Below, in pieces: positions 15,738 through 24,969 of a stretch of 64,000 bases of DNA. Each line of letters starts with the position of its first letter. Within the stretch, counting starts at the first letter, position 1. Under the pieces are notes generated by a model. It was not told where the DNA came from. It made no database searches and saw nothing but the letters and a program-made list of their open reading frames with translations. The position numbers were made by a program, and so were the translations under genes. The DNA lies in assembly GCA_030789695.1 (NCBI GenBank), contig CM061139.1, positions 7,641,878 through 7,705,877 of the forward strand, read 5' to 3'. Origin of the DNA: Scilla litardierei (taxonomy: Eukaryota; Streptophyta; Magnoliopsida; Asparagales; Asparagaceae).

Positions 15738-16538
15738 GATTCATATGTTTTTAATAATCTTGCATGCTATTCAATTCTTTATATTTGCACATGCTAGATT
15801 AATTGAAATTTTCTGGATTTTTTTGTTGAATTTTCGGAATTTTCGCTCGATTTGTGCGTAATCGTCAAATTTCAGTTTTTCGATGTTTAATGGGATAGTT
15901 TAATGATTAATGAGAGTTTAATGATGTCTCGTCCAAGTGCGATTAGGAGAGAAATCAAAATTTCAAAATTTTCAATTTTTGGACTCTCTTAGTCGGTCCA
16001 AGTTCATTGGCCGACCGACTAGATTCAGTTCTAGTCGGTCAGTGAATGAGCTTAGACCGACTAAATCTTCTCAGGAATTTTGCCTTCAGTTACTGTTTAC
16101 AACTAGTCGGTTCAAGCTCATTGACCGACCGACTAGATCGTGATCTAGTCAGTCAGTGCTTGAACTGTGACCGACTAGTTGTGACGGGGACTGACTTGTC
16201 TTTTCGCATTCTGATCGATTAAAACTCCATTCTATCCGACTTATTTCCTTTTTAGTCGGTTTCTTTCACTCTGCAGCTCGAAAAACCCCCGCCCCTTCGA
16301 CTTCCTCCGTCGTGCCCGATCACTTTCCGGCCACCTCTCCGACCATCTCCGGCCGCCGTTCAACCCCCTCCTCCCTCCGACCTAGGTCCACCCTCTCCTA
16401 GCTACCTAGGGTTAGGGTTTTGCTCCTAGGGTTAGGATTCTCACGTCTAGGGTTTCATTAGATTTCGGCTAGGGTTTAGATTTCTAGGGTTTGTGATATT
16501 AGTTTCCTCGGTTGATTCGTGCGTGTACTGTCGCGCTT
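15738..16538 (+). promoter_or_regulatory. Region between pol and env-like ORF of Copia-1, with second AGTCGGT array
   Basis: AT-rich to about 15985, then three inverted AGTCGGTC/GACCGACT units at 15991-16178 and one more motif near 16255, with the same spacing style as in the LTR. A pyrimidine-rich, CCTAGGGTT-rich stretch follows up to the ATG at 16539, resembling a 5' UTR. No clear TATA box was seen in this copy. Copia-2 has the same arrangement (54512-54783). Confidence 0.7.
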
Positions 16539-16987
16539 ATGGCACGTACGCGTATCCCGATCCGTCCTACGAGCCCATCACCTATGACCGTAGAGCCATC
16601 CCCTACGGATCCCGTTGAACCCTCGTAACCTAGATGCCGTTCTAAGACTACCCAACCCTCGTCGTCGTCGCCTCCTCTCAAGCGGAAGAGGACGACGACA
16701 GCGAAGCCTAGAGCCCAATCTCAGCCCAAGCCCAAGCCCAAGCCCAAGGAACTTGCGTCTCCCTCCTCTTTCCATACTCCTACGCATTCCGATACGGAGT
16801 ATAGACCCGAGACAGAGACCCATAGGGATCCCTCACCTCCTCCTAGGCAGCCTGAGTCCAGCTCTCGACCCCGTACCCGTCAGCCTAAGGGAAAGGCTCC
16901 GATGCCGATGGGCGGTGTTGATATTTCGTTGTGTCGTGATGACCCTATGTGTCTCGCGGCTTACAATCGTATCGAACACTGTCCGCT
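16539..16987 (+). pseudogene. Copia-1 env-like ORF, 5' fragment
   Basis: ATG at 16539, in frame with the internal ATG used in Copia-2. TAA at 16626-16628 after 29 codons. The rest codes for the basic KRKR and (PK)n segment also present in Copia-2. The ORF is then broken by Gypsy-A at the target CCGCT (16983-16987) and continues at 38593. Confidence 0.8.
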
Positions 16988-17276
16988 TGTAACGACTGCT
17001 TTTCATGAATCTGGATTTAATATAATATAATATATGTTTTGGTGGATTTTCTCCTCTTGTGTGGTTTTCGTCTCCGTAGCTTTCATTTTCGATCGATTCG
17101 TCGTATTTTCTCGTTTCTTCCTTAGGATCGTCGATTTCGAAGTATGTCACTCGTGACGGACTTCATAACGGTCGTATCTAACTATTAGATCAAGCCTAGG
17201 AGTCTTAGGAATCGATCCCGGGCCCCGCGCTCCGTATCGATACTTTTGGTGCTCATTAGCCGGTGTAAGAAGGGCC

Positions 17277-17672
17277 ACCGACCGACTAGATGACGATCCA
17301 GTCGGTCGGCAATCCTTCTTGGACCGACTAGTTAGCTTTCTAAATTTCTCAGGAGTTACTGTTTATCGTTAGTCGGTCTAAGAACGTTGGTTGACCGACT
17401 AGGTTGCAAACTAGTCGGTCAGCAATGCTTCTTGAACCGACTAACTCATCATATTATTTTTGTATCAGTTACTGTTTACTCTTAGTCGGTCTAAGAACGT
17501 TCATCGACCGACTAGATGTAAAACTAGTCGGTCAGTATTTGTTCATGGACCGACTAACTCTAGAATCCTATTTTCGTTCAGGAGTTACTGTTTGCACTTA
17601 GTCGGTCTGCATTGGTCGACCGACCGACTAGTTGCCAAACTAGTCGGTCAGTGGTTGCTCTTTGACCGACTA
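17277..17672. repeat. AGTCGGT/ACCGACT array in the Gypsy-A 5' LTR, homologous to the Copia array
   Basis: Four inverted units with about 17 ACCGAC cores. Spacers as well as motifs match the Copia array, for example GGCAATCCTTCTTGGACCGA and GTTACTGTTTAxxGTTAGTCG, so this is common descent rather than two similar palindromes. The second copy is at 36481-36876. Confidence 0.9.
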
Positions 17673-17716
17673 ACCAGTGTTAAAACCCTAATTTCTGGGC
17701 AGCCGCCAGCTCAACC

Positions 17717-17724
17717 TATTTATA
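17717..17724 (+). promoter_or_regulatory. LTR TATA box of Gypsy-A
   Basis: CCTATTTATACCC lies 44 bp after the array, also at 36921-36928. A C-rich leader follows. Confidence 0.7.
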
Positions 17725-18267
17725 CCCAACCCAAACGACTTCTTCTTCTCCAACACGACCCAAAACCCTAAAATCTTCCCCCTTCAGCCCCCATCTTCCT
17801 CCAAGCTCCATTTCTTCATTCCAAGCCCTAGAATCATCATCCAATCCAACCATTCACTCCATCCACCTCTCCTCTTCCCCAAAATCTCACCAAAACCCAT
17901 CAAAATCCCCAAATCCCCCGAAACCCTAGTTTCCCCAAACTTCTCCAATCTTTTCCAGATCTGATCCTAGGGTTCCCCGGAGTGTTTCTTCCGTCTCTTC
18001 TCGGTAAGAAATCGATCTACCGTTGTTTTCTTAACTTATTTATATTTTTATGAAACCCTAATAAAATTCATGTTGTTTGTTGATTGTTCCCCCAAAACAG
18101 CGATTTCCCCCGTAGATAGCATCCGTGTGACGAAGTGATCGTCGATCACCGGTGCTAGGCAAGTGAAACTTGCCACCTAGGGTTTAGGCCATGTTTTAGG
18201 CCATTTGCTTGTTGTAGGCGTAAAAGAGGCTAGGCGACGAAATGATACTCGCCTAGGCGCAAATTGG

Positions 18268-18296
18268 GGAACTAGCTTGACAACGAAGCTAGTTCC
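18268..18296 (+). other. Hairpin with GACAACG loop in Gypsy-A LTR leader
   Basis: Stem GGAACTAGCTT / AAGCTAGTTCC, 11 bp without mismatch, loop GACAACG. The related LTR D has two hairpins with the same loop and stems that differ by paired changes (59460-59486, 59499-59525). Confidence 0.7.
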
Positions 18297-18936
18297 GACT
18301 TTTAGCATGTTGCACAATTACCATGTCATGTTTACTTTCCATTAACGGTACGCGAATATGTTCATGTCATTGCATTTCGCCTGTCACGTTTAATTTAATT
18401 AACGGTACGCAAATAAATTGTCATGACCTCGCATTCTTTAGGTGTTGCTGTGATTGCGTAGCTTTGTTACGACACTTGTGTTCCTGGCTCGTGACTAGAA
18501 GCGAGCATAATGAGTTGCTAACCCCAACGCTCGAAATGTATTGAATTGTGAACTAAGAATGCGAGCTCAATGTGCGGGGCAACCCCAGGCTCACTAGCTG
18601 AGTTCCATGTGCGGGGACCCCATGCTCCATATCGTGTGGGTATTGGGTAGTGTTTAGTGCCGATCGGTCTGAAATGCTATGCCATTCAGCGAAGGGCTTA
18701 AACACCTACAAAATGTGAATTGATTGAATTGATAGTAGCTTGGCTAATCTTGTCTTGTCCCGATAAATTGTTCCCTTGTACAAATTGTCTTGCCATGTTT
18801 TAATTGTGCACTCATGTTATAACTGCCATGTCATGCATACTAAACTGCTAGGTTGCTAGTTGCCTTACTTTCAGTTTCCTTGCCCAAGTCTTTTTAGACT
18901 TGCTGACATGTGCCCCTTTACTCTTTTGGGTGACAC

Positions 18937-19044
18937 ATGTTAGATCCTGAGCCCGAGTACCTCGTTGAGGACGAGGTGTTTGCTGACGCCGAGCCCGAGC
19001 TTGTGTTTGACGGGGAGTACGTGGACACTGGGGACCAGTCCTAG
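18937..19044 (+). CDS. Small acidic ORF in Gypsy-A LTR (35 residues, unknown)
   Basis: ATG 18937 to TAG 19042-19044. The peptide begins MLDPEPEYLVEDEVF and is strongly acidic. It is identical in the 3' LTR (38141-38248). LTR D has a related start MLDPEPETVAEYV at 60104, then a one-base shift, after which DAEPE recurs. No domain recognised. It lies downstream of the TATA box, so it would be part of the transcript leader. It may be non-coding. Confidence 0.35.
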   Translation: MLDPEPEYLVEDEVFADAEPELVFDGEYVDTGDQS

Positions 19045-19388
19045 TGTCTTCGTTGTGTTTTACTTTTGTTAGACAGTTGTTTTGTTATGTGGTGCGTAGC
19101 ACCTATACCTTGTTATGTCGTTTCTTTGTTGGCCTTGTTCTGGGCCTTTAGACTCTTTTCTTTTAGCCTGGTGGCTTTTCTGGATGTTGGACTTTTGTTG
19201 ATGTTGGGCAATTTGTGAGATGTGGAATTTTATTTCTGTCTCGCCTTGTGTTATTATTGTTATTCTGTTGTGGTTATAGGGACCTGATTATGTATTGTGG
19301 ACGCTTATCGGGTTTGGGGCTTCACAGCTCCACTCTCGTGCGGACCTTTTCACGTCTCGCCTCCATTTTAGGGAAGCAGGTCGTGACA

Positions 19389-19532
19389 GGTTTTAGTGGT
19401 GGCCCATGCAGGTCCTTCTGTAACTGCGATTTTTGGAATAACGATAATAATATTGGAATGTCCAATAAATTAAGTTCGACGTCCGATGTCATAAGCTATG
19501 AGTCTAATCTGATTCGTTTTCTGTGTCACTAG
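19389..19532 (+). other. Gypsy-A leader without recognisable primer binding site
   Basis: Right after GTGACA the sequence is GGTTTTAGTGGTGGCCCATG. The Met-tRNA primer site usual for Tekay elements (TGGTATCAGAGC) is absent, so this copy may have had its leader replaced. No gene is seen. Confidence 0.5.
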
Positions 19533-20664
19533 ATAGCAGGAAGACGTTTCACCCGTGGTGGGGGTAGTGGCGCGGTCCCTCATGATGAGGAGCCTGAGCG
19601 GGAACCCACCAGCGGTGAGATGATGCGGATGATGCTCTAGATGATGCAAGTGCAGCAGGGCGTGCTTCTGCAAGTCCAGAATGCTCCACTTGCTCGAGCT
19701 GCCCGGGCTCTTCCGGATGCCCCTCGCGCTGAGCTAGGAGCGAAGCAATTTCGGGAGCTGGGTCCCGCGTATTTTGATGGGTCTGAGGGTCCTCTGGCTG
19801 CCGATGAGTGGATTCGGAACATCGAGGACAATCTGAAGATGGCCAAGATCACCCCGGCTGGATGGGTTGATTTGGTGAAGAGGCAACTCAAGGATAATGC
19901 TCGGAATTGGTGGGATGCGGAAGAGAAGATGTTGGTGGAGCCGATAGCTTGGGCTACCTTCAAGGCTAGATTTGATGGTGAGTTCTTCCCGAAAGCTGCC
20001 AGGGAGGAGATGCTGCAGCGTTTTATCGATTTGAAGCAAGGGAACTCGTCGGTGGACATGTATCACCAAGAGTTCATGAGGCTGAGTCGGTTTGCACCAA
20101 AGATGGTGCAGGACGCTGAGGAGAGGGCTCAGAGGTTCCTGTAGGGGCTTGCTTCAGAGCTCCAGAGTTTTGTGACCTCCTCTGACCGGAAGTCTTATCA
20201 GAAGGTTCTGGTAGCAGCAAAGAGGCAGGAGCTGCTCGTGAACCAGAGGAAGGGATCTGTTGTTGGTGCTGGGAAGAGGCCTGTGGAACAGGCGAGAGCT
20301 GTGGTTAGACCTGGATTCAGGCCTAATCAGTCCGCTCAGTTTAAGAGGCCAGGAGGGCCGATTCTGAAGTTTTGCCATTTCTGCGGCAAGCCTGGCCACG
20401 TCAAGGATCAGTGTCGGAAGTTTCTGGGCCAGTGTCTGGTTTGCGGTGATGCTTCTCATGTCGCGAAGGATTGTCGGCATGCGGATCCGCTGCGGAGGGC
20501 TCCTGTTGCAGCTCAGCCGTTGCAACAGCGAGCGCCTGTTCCTGCTGGACGGGGATCAGCTCTTGTTCCGCAGGGACAGGCTTTTCGGCAGGCTGTTCCG
20601 CCGAGGAGGCAGGCTTTTCTGATGACCGCTGTGGAGAGCGCGGCTGTGGATGAGGTTATCGCAG
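19533..20664 (+). pseudogene. Gypsy-A gag, start codon lost and two stops
   Basis: The expected initiator is ATA at 19533, followed by AGRRFTRGGGSG. The gag core (FDGSEGPLAADEWIRNIE; WWDAEEKML; FFPKAAREEMLQRFIDLKQG) is typical of chromoviruses. Two CCHC knuckles follow: CHFCGKPGHVKDQC and CLVCGDASHVAKDC. In-frame TAG codons at 19638-19640 and 20142-20144 each look like CAG-to-TAG. The frame runs into a candidate intron at 20665. Confidence 0.88.
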
Positions 20665-20777
20665 GTAATCCTCGATCTAGCTGTTACTTTCCTAGCTGGT
20701 TTGATTGTTAGATTGTGTTGTTTGCTTGAACATGGTTGTTTGCTAGATTAGGGTTTGATTGTTAATTGCTTGATTAG
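20665..20777 (+). other. Candidate 113-bp intron between gag and protease of Gypsy-A
   Basis: GCAG|GTAATC ... TTGATTAG|GTGTG. Removing it joins the Ile-Ala-Gly end of gag to the VILVC start of the protease domain in phase. The interval is T-rich and contains stops in all three frames. Reverse-transcribed genomic RNA should normally lose spliced introns, so its presence needs explanation. Confidence 0.5.
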
Positions 20778-22984
20778 GTGTGATTTTGGTTTGCACATTT
20801 CCTGCACGAGTCCTCTTTGACTCTGGTGCATCGATGTGCATTATTTCTCGGAGCTTCGTGGAGAGGCATTCCTTGTCGACGTCCCCTCTTCCCAAGAGTT
20901 GGAACATCGTTACAGGGAATGGCGTGGTCTCGGTGCATCGTGGTTGCAATTCTTGCCCGTTGGTGGTCTGTGGACGTGAGCTTTGTGCTGATTTCATTGT
21001 CCACGACATCATCAACTATGATGCAGTTCTTGGGATGGATTGGCTTGCGAGCTTCTATGCTACGATTGACTGCAGGAGGAAGAAGGTGGTGTTCGAGATT
21101 CCCGGACATCCAGTGTTTGAGTTCAGTCGTGGTAGCAGTTCGCTTGGTCCTGTCAGATTTCGGGCCAGGCCGGTGGAGGCTGTGGCTATGCAGATGGAGC
21201 TGGAGTGGCCAGCTGTGGTGCGTGATTTTGGCGACGTCTTCCCCGAAGAGATGTCTGGTTTGCCGCCTGATCGGGCTCTGGAATTTTCTATCGATCTTGT
21301 TCCAGGTGCGCAGCAGATTTCGAAGGCGCCGTATCGTATGGCACCTGCAGAGTTGGAAGAGTTGCGGAAGCAGTTGGATGAGCTTTTGCTGAAGGGTTAT
21401 ATTAATCCTAGCGTGTCTCCGTGGGGAGCACCGGTGTTGTTGGTTAAGAAGAAGGATGGTTCGCGTTGCATGTGCGTGGACTATCGGGAGTTGAATGCGG
21501 TGACCATTAAGAATAAATACTCGTTGCCTCGCATCGATGATATTTTTGATCAGCTTGGAGGTTCGAGGGTGTTTTCTAAGTTGGATTTGAGGAGTGGTTA
21601 CCATCAGTTGAAGGTGAAGAAGGGAGATGTTCCGAAGACAGCGTTCAGGACGAAGTATGGACACTATGAGTTCGTGGTTATGCCTTTTGGCGTAACTAAC
21701 GCGCCCGCAGTTTTCATGAATCTAATGAACCTGATTTTCTACGACTTTTTGGATAAGTTTGTCGTTATCTTTATTGACGACATTCTGATCTATTCGAAGT
21801 CGGAGGAAGAGCATGCCTCGCACTTAAGGACGGTGTTGGAGATTTTGAGGAAGCATCGGTTGTATGCTAAGTTTTCGAAGTGCGAGTTTTGGCTGGATCG
21901 AGTTGCTTTTCTCGGGCATGTGGTGACTGGAGATGGTATTTCAGTGGATCCCGAGAAGATTCGGGCCATCAGGGAGTGGCCTGTTCCGTCGTCTGCGTCT
22001 GAGATTCGGAGTTTTCTTGGACTTGCTGGTTATTATCGGCGATTCATTAAGGACTTTTCTCGTATTGCTGAGCCAATGACCAGGTTGACGCGGAAGGATG
22101 TTGCTTTTGCTTGGTCGGGTGATTGTGAGAGTGCTTTTGGTATTCTGAAGGAGAGGTTGACGAGTGCCCCTATTCTTGTTGTGCCTGATCGCAGCGGTGG
22201 ATTCGAGATCTTTTGCGATGCTTCTGGCAAGGGTCTCGGTTGTGTGTTGCATCAGCATGGGCATGTTGTGGCGTATGCATCTCGTCAGCTTAAGGTTCAT
22301 GAGAAGAATTATCCGACGCATGATTTGGAGTTGGCTGCCGTTGTGTTTGCTCTTAAGATTTGGAGGCACTTCTTGCTGAGTGAGAAAGTGAAGATTTTCA
22401 CCGATCACAAAAGCTTGAAGTACATTTTCACTCAGAAGGAGCTCAACATGTGACAGCGTCGATGGTTGGAGCTTATGGCGGATTATGATATTGATTTGCA
22501 GTTTCACCCTGGCAAGGTGAATGTGGTTCCGGATGCTTTGAGTAGGCTGCCAGCGGTGATGATTTTGACCTCGCAGTGGAGATTGCAGCAGGATTTTTGC
22601 GAGTCTGGTGTGGAGATTGTTCTTCCTGGAGAGGCTTCGTCGTTGATGTACATGCAGGTACAGTCGACGATCGTGGATCGGATTAAGGCTAGCCAGGCTG
22701 AGGATCCGAAGCTGGTGAAGATTCGGGAGCAGGTGGAAGCCGGTCTGCGGACTGACTTTTTGATTCATGAGGATGGCTCGCTGAGGTTTGGAGCCAGGTT
22801 GTGTGTGCCTGCTGGGGATATCAGAGAGGAGCTGATGGTGGAGGCACACAGTTCGCCGTATTCTGTGCATCCTGGTGGCACCAAGATGTACCAGGATCTT
22901 CGTCTGAATTATTGGTGGCATGGTATGAAGAGGAGCGTGGCTCGGAGTGTAGCCAAGTTCTTGGTTTGCCAGCAAGTGAAGGCG
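20778..22984 (+). pseudogene. Gypsy-A pol, first part: protease, reverse transcriptase, RNase H, integrase N-terminus
   Basis: Protease motif [13 protein letters not shown]. Reverse transcriptase with [37 protein letters not shown] and the catalytic [13 protein letters not shown]. RNase H with [29 protein letters not shown] and IFTDHKSL. Integrase zinc region HSSPYSVHPGGTKMYQDLR. A TGA at 22451-22453 interrupts (CGA-to-TGA). In the HHCC finger the first Cys position is Phe (AKFLVCQQ). Element C interrupts the frame at AGGCG (22980-22984); the rest is at 34961. Confidence 0.92.
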
Positions 22985-23278
22985 TGATCACTCCATATTT
23001 TACACCTTTTTTCCGTGTATTTGCATGCCATTTAGATCGCCCAAATCATGTTTTTCACGATATATCGACGATATTGCGATGCTTTTCACAATTTGTTGTT
23101 TTTGTCGCATTTCAGGTGATTTGGCGCGATTTGGAGTGATCTCGAGACACGCTTACTCTAGACGGCCACCGACGACCTCCCCGAGGGATATTTTGCTGTT
23201 GGAGAGGAGCGGAAGAAGAATGGACGTCGCAGGAGCGACGAGGAGGCCAAAACAATCAGATTGGGCATCTTTTGTGTC

Positions 23279-23660
23279 CCACTCGGCCGAGTGGAGGAGC
23301 CACTCGGCCGACCAGCGAGACACTGCTCGGCCGACCCGTTCAGACACGATTTCCATGTGTACTCGACCGAGCGACGGAGACCACATCGGCTGAGTGACTA
23401 TACCACGTCCGCCCGAGTGGCGCCCAGACGAAGGCCCTCAAAGATATCGAAGTTACTGTTTTTCGGCCACCTGAGCTTCAGAAGACCCACTCGGCCGGGT
23501 GGTAAACCACGTCCGCCCGAGTGCAGTGAAGCCATCGGCCGAGTGACGACAACTCACTCGGCCGAGCTGCCTCTGAACTGAAGACCCTTGAAGCCCCCGA
23601 CTTACTGGAAAATGACAGGGTTTTCACTCGGCCGAGCGACTTTGTCACTCGGCCGAGTGC
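23279..23660. repeat. CTCGGCCGAG palindrome cluster in C LTR
   Basis: About ten copies of CACTCGGCCGAGTG or one-arm variants in 380 bp, for example 23279-23292 and 23646-23659. It ends about 85 bp before the TATA-like site. Also at 33432-33813 in the 3' LTR and again at 28066-28393 inside the element. Confidence 0.9.
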
Positions 23661-23742
23661 GATGCGTTGCCTGTAGCGAAATTTGCGGAAAACAGGCTGT
23701 GCAGGGGCGTTTTGGTCAGGATTTTTGGACGATTTTTGGGGC

Positions 23743-23750
23743 TATTTAAG
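23743..23750 (+). promoter_or_regulatory. TATA-like site of C LTR
   Basis: GGGCTATTTAAGCCC, itself a palindrome; second copy at 33897-33904. The only TATA-like sequence between the palindrome cluster and the leader. Confidence 0.5.
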
Positions 23751-24141
23751 CCCTGTTTTTACCTTAGTTTTAGGAGCCATCTCTTAGATTTTTTGCAGCT
23801 TTTTGAGATTACTTTTTAGCTTTATTATTTGTGATTGGAGAAGAGAAAAACTTGGATTTTTGTTGGATTAATTGAAGAACTACTTTGGTTTGCATATCTC
23901 TTCCCCAAAAACTCTATTTTTATTGTTTATATCATTGTTGTGATGAATTCCATCGCCTATTTCATTGATTATTTTTGTGCTATTGCTATGATTTGTGAGT
24001 AGTCTCCACGTCTTGGGGCGTGGGGATGAACCCTACAAGCCCAATTTCGTATTTGTGATAAATTGGTAGAAATTGTGCTAGAATCAATAATTAGAGATTA
24101 GATTGGGATCGAATCACTACGGATAGCTAGGTATTCATATC

Positions 24142-24440
24142 AATTGGGATTTGCAAGAGATTGGATCCCAATTTGATAGGAAGCCCTAGAAATCCGAATT
24201 GGGTTGGAGTCGGATTTTCGAAGTATCGGTTTGCAAGAGATTGGACCGATACTAGGATCTCCGGTTGCAATTCCGTGCCGATACCCGTTTGCAAGAGATT
24301 GGACGGGTAGGAACTATCCTAATTTAGATTGTGAACCGAGTTTGCAAGAGATTGGGCTCGGTGCGCAAATGGACGATGATGTTGATCCTAATGCTAGCTT
24401 TCCTAGGCTAGGGTTTGCATGAGATTGGACCCGACCCTAG
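24142..24440 (+). repeat. Ladder of five hairpins with identical 14-nt loop
   Basis: Loop TTGCAAGAGATTGG sits at 24151-24164, 24231-24244, 24289-24302, 24342-24355 and, with one change, 24415-24428. Stems differ: AATTGGGAT/ATCCCAATT, AGTATCGGT/ACCGATACT, TACCCGT/ACGGGTA, ACCGAG/CTCGGT, and an imperfect CTAGGGT/ACCC(GA)CCCTAG. The first can extend to 13 bp with one bulge. A further hairpin AAATCCGA/TCGGATTT with another loop lies at about 24190-24217. The 3' LTR repeats the ladder (34294-34594). Located downstream of the TATA-like site, so it would be in the RNA leader. Confidence 0.9.
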
Positions 24441-24807
24441 GATAGCTATAGACCGACAACAGCGCGAGAGCGTGAGCTTGGTTCCACATTTAGTTGCAAC
24501 TAGTTCATCCAAATTCTCATTCTAGCAATTTTGATACCGACGAACCACATTTATGAAATACGGTGAGTAGCGGGGATTCCCCATTCCCTAGACGTTCTTT
24601 ATTTGATTTGATATTTCGCACATTTGTCTGACGATTGTGACAGGATCGCCCAAGGCAATTCTCTCTATTCTTAAATAGCCAGGTTGATTAGGAGCAAGCA
24701 CGGTCATTCGTCCTCCCTATGTTCGATACCCGCTCGCCGCTATACCGTGCGCTTGCGGTAAAACTACAACCGTTCTTTGGGTGTACGTCCCGGAGCGATC
24801 AAGTTTT

Positions 24808-24825
24808 TGGCGCCGTTGCCGGGGA
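24808..24825 (+). other. Primer binding site of element C
   Basis: TGGCGCCGTTGCCGGGGA, the Asp-tRNA-type primer site of Athila and related plant Gypsy elements, six bases after the LTR end. Confidence 0.9.
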
Positions 24826-24969
24826 GGCGATTGCGTTTGATTCTTTTTCACCCTAGCTATTTCTTTCTTTTATTTTTATTTTTTTATTACCATTATTATT
24901 TCCCCTACTATTCTTACCTAACCCTTCCACGGTACTAATCATCTCTTTGAAACTCTGTTTTCCCTGTGC

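Larger units (their letters stand above)
16988..19388 (+). repeat. 5' LTR of Gypsy-A
   Basis: 2401 bp. Holds the AGTCGGT array (17277-17672), a TATA box (17717), a long leader, a perfect 11-bp hairpin (18268-18296) and a 35-codon acidic ORF (18937-19044). The second half is related to the solo LTR D at 57704-60556, which lacks the array. Confidence 0.93.
22985..24801 (+). repeat. 5' LTR of element C
   Basis: 1817 bp. Three notable blocks: CTCGGCCGAG palindromes (23279-23660), a TATA-like CTATTTAAG (23743-23750) and a hairpin ladder (24142-24440). Ends GAGCGATCA just before the primer site. Confidence 0.95.

Noticed and set aside
20774..22975. Long minus-strand frames (296 and 344 codons) opposite Gypsy-A pol
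   Set aside because: Shadows of the plus-strand reverse transcriptase; no family signature.
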